From contig JAAONU010000013.1 of assembly GCA_012932295.1 (NCBI GenBank), positions 39,880,627-39,944,626 on the forward strand: DNA of 64,000 nt, read 5' to 3'. A program made the translations under genes and the position numbers. The number at the start of each line of letters is the position of its first letter. The first letter of the stretch is position 1. This document shows positions 63,093 to 64,000 of this stretch, one piece after another. The stretch is from Cyclina sinensis. Its lineage: Eukaryota > Mollusca > Bivalvia > Venerida > Veneridae. Under the pieces are notes generated by a model. It ran no database searches and had not been told where the DNA came from. It was given only the letters and a program-made list of their open reading frames with translations.

Positions 63093-64000
63093 AAACAAGA
63101 GGGCCTTGATGGCCCTAGATCGCTCACCTGAATACTTTGCCTTTGGGTCTGCTATTGAGCTAACATCAAAAGCTTTTTTAAGAACCTCCCTATATAAATC
63201 TATATGAATACAAGTGAACCACTGGGCAGGGCCAAATTTCGCTCAAGGGGCATAATTTGAACAAACTTAGTAGATGACCTCTAGGTGATGCTCCATTAAA
63301 ATTATCTTAGTTTTAGGCTCTGTGGTTTCAGACAAGAGATTTTTTAAAAGTTTTACCTATATAAGCCTAAGTAACATCAACTGACCCCCAGGGCAGGGCC
63401 AAATTTGATCTCAGGGGCATAATTTGAACAAATTTGGTAGAGGTCTGCTAAACAATGCTACATACCAAATCTTAAGGATCAGGGCTTTGTGGTTTCAGAC
63501 AATTAGATTTTCAAAGTTTTCACTATATAAGCCTATGTAAAATCAATTGACCCCAGGGACAGGGCCAAATGTGACTCCAAGGGTATAATTTGAAGAAACT
63601 GGAAGAGGTCCACTAGACAATGCTACATACCAAATTTTATGGCTCAGAGCCTTGTGGTTTTAGACAAGAAGATTTTCAAAGTTTTCCCTATATAAGCCTA
63701 TGTAAAACCATTTACCCCAGGGTGGGACCAAATTTGACCCCAGGAGTATAATCTGAACAAACTTGGTAGAGGTCCACTCGACAATGCTAAATACAAAATC
63801 TTAAGGCTCAGGCCCTTGTGGTTTCAGACAAGAACATTTTCAAAGTTTTTCCTATATTAGCCTATCTAGAATCAACTGACCCTCAGGTTGGGGCCAAATT
63901 TGACCCCAGGGGCATAATTTGAACAAACTTGGTAGAGGTCCACTCGACAATAATCCATACCAAATCTTAAGGCTCATGGCCTTGTGGTTTCAGACAAGAA
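63093..64000. repeat. Long interspersed repeat, copy running off the window
   Basis: Starts 'agggccttgatggccctaga' followed by 'tcgctcacctga', then five or more ~165-bp units. Closely similar to 37795-38760. The right end is outside the window. Confidence 0.85.

Overview
The window reads as nuclear DNA of a metazoan, most likely a marine bivalve mollusc. Coding exons are short, with GT-AG introns, in an AT-rich background filled with minisatellites, tRNA-derived SINEs, foldback elements and long arrays of 'ggtcaaggtca' and 'gaccccaggggcataatttg' type repeats; from general knowledge these are common in bivalve genomes. There is no prokaryotic organisation. I delimited exons by hand from splice sites, reading phase and remembered family sequences. 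No search was run.

Four protein-coding loci can be supported. (1) THNSL1, + strand, 1247-9733: 11 exons that join in phase to about 721 codons, with a mitochondrial-type leader, a shikimate-kinase-like domain and a PLP-dependent threonine-synthase-like domain. (2) and (3) Two tandem paralogs on the + strand, 12206-15024 and 24622-32068. Both encode a single-pass membrane protein with a Sushi/CCP domain, a transmembrane helix and a cytoplasmic tail ending in an almost identical 17-residue motif. I do not recognise this family; it is the best candidate here for an undescribed gene system. The 5' exons of both are missing or unresolved. (4) RBM17/SPF45, - strand, 46074-34515: 12 exons that join in phase to 402 codons, giving a complete splicing factor with a G-patch and a UHM. 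It is convergent with the second Sushi gene.

Layout: 1-9.9 kb THNSL1, with a 120-bp minisatellite in intron 1 and an intact SINE in intron 5. 12.2-15.0 kb first Sushi gene, with a SINE split by a foldback element. 15.3-16.1 kb a 45-bp array. 20.9-22.3 kb a 35-bp array. 24.6-32.1 kb second Sushi gene, whose introns hold a foldback element, a SINE and homopolymer G/T tracts. 34.5-46.1 kb RBM17, whose intron 8 is largely repeats. 47.9-64 kb gene-poor: three terminal-inverted-repeat elements, SINE copies, dead LINE reverse transcriptase, a 2.9-kb array of ~150-bp units rich in AGGTCA motifs, and two copies of a long interspersed repeat.

The most notable structural observation is in RBM17. The exon 8 splice donor lies in the first unit of a 24-bp minisatellite of 12 units, and nine units carry a GT at the donor position. 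Because 24 is a multiple of three, each alternative donor would add eight-residue blocks without changing phase. The genes show no sign of working in one pathway.
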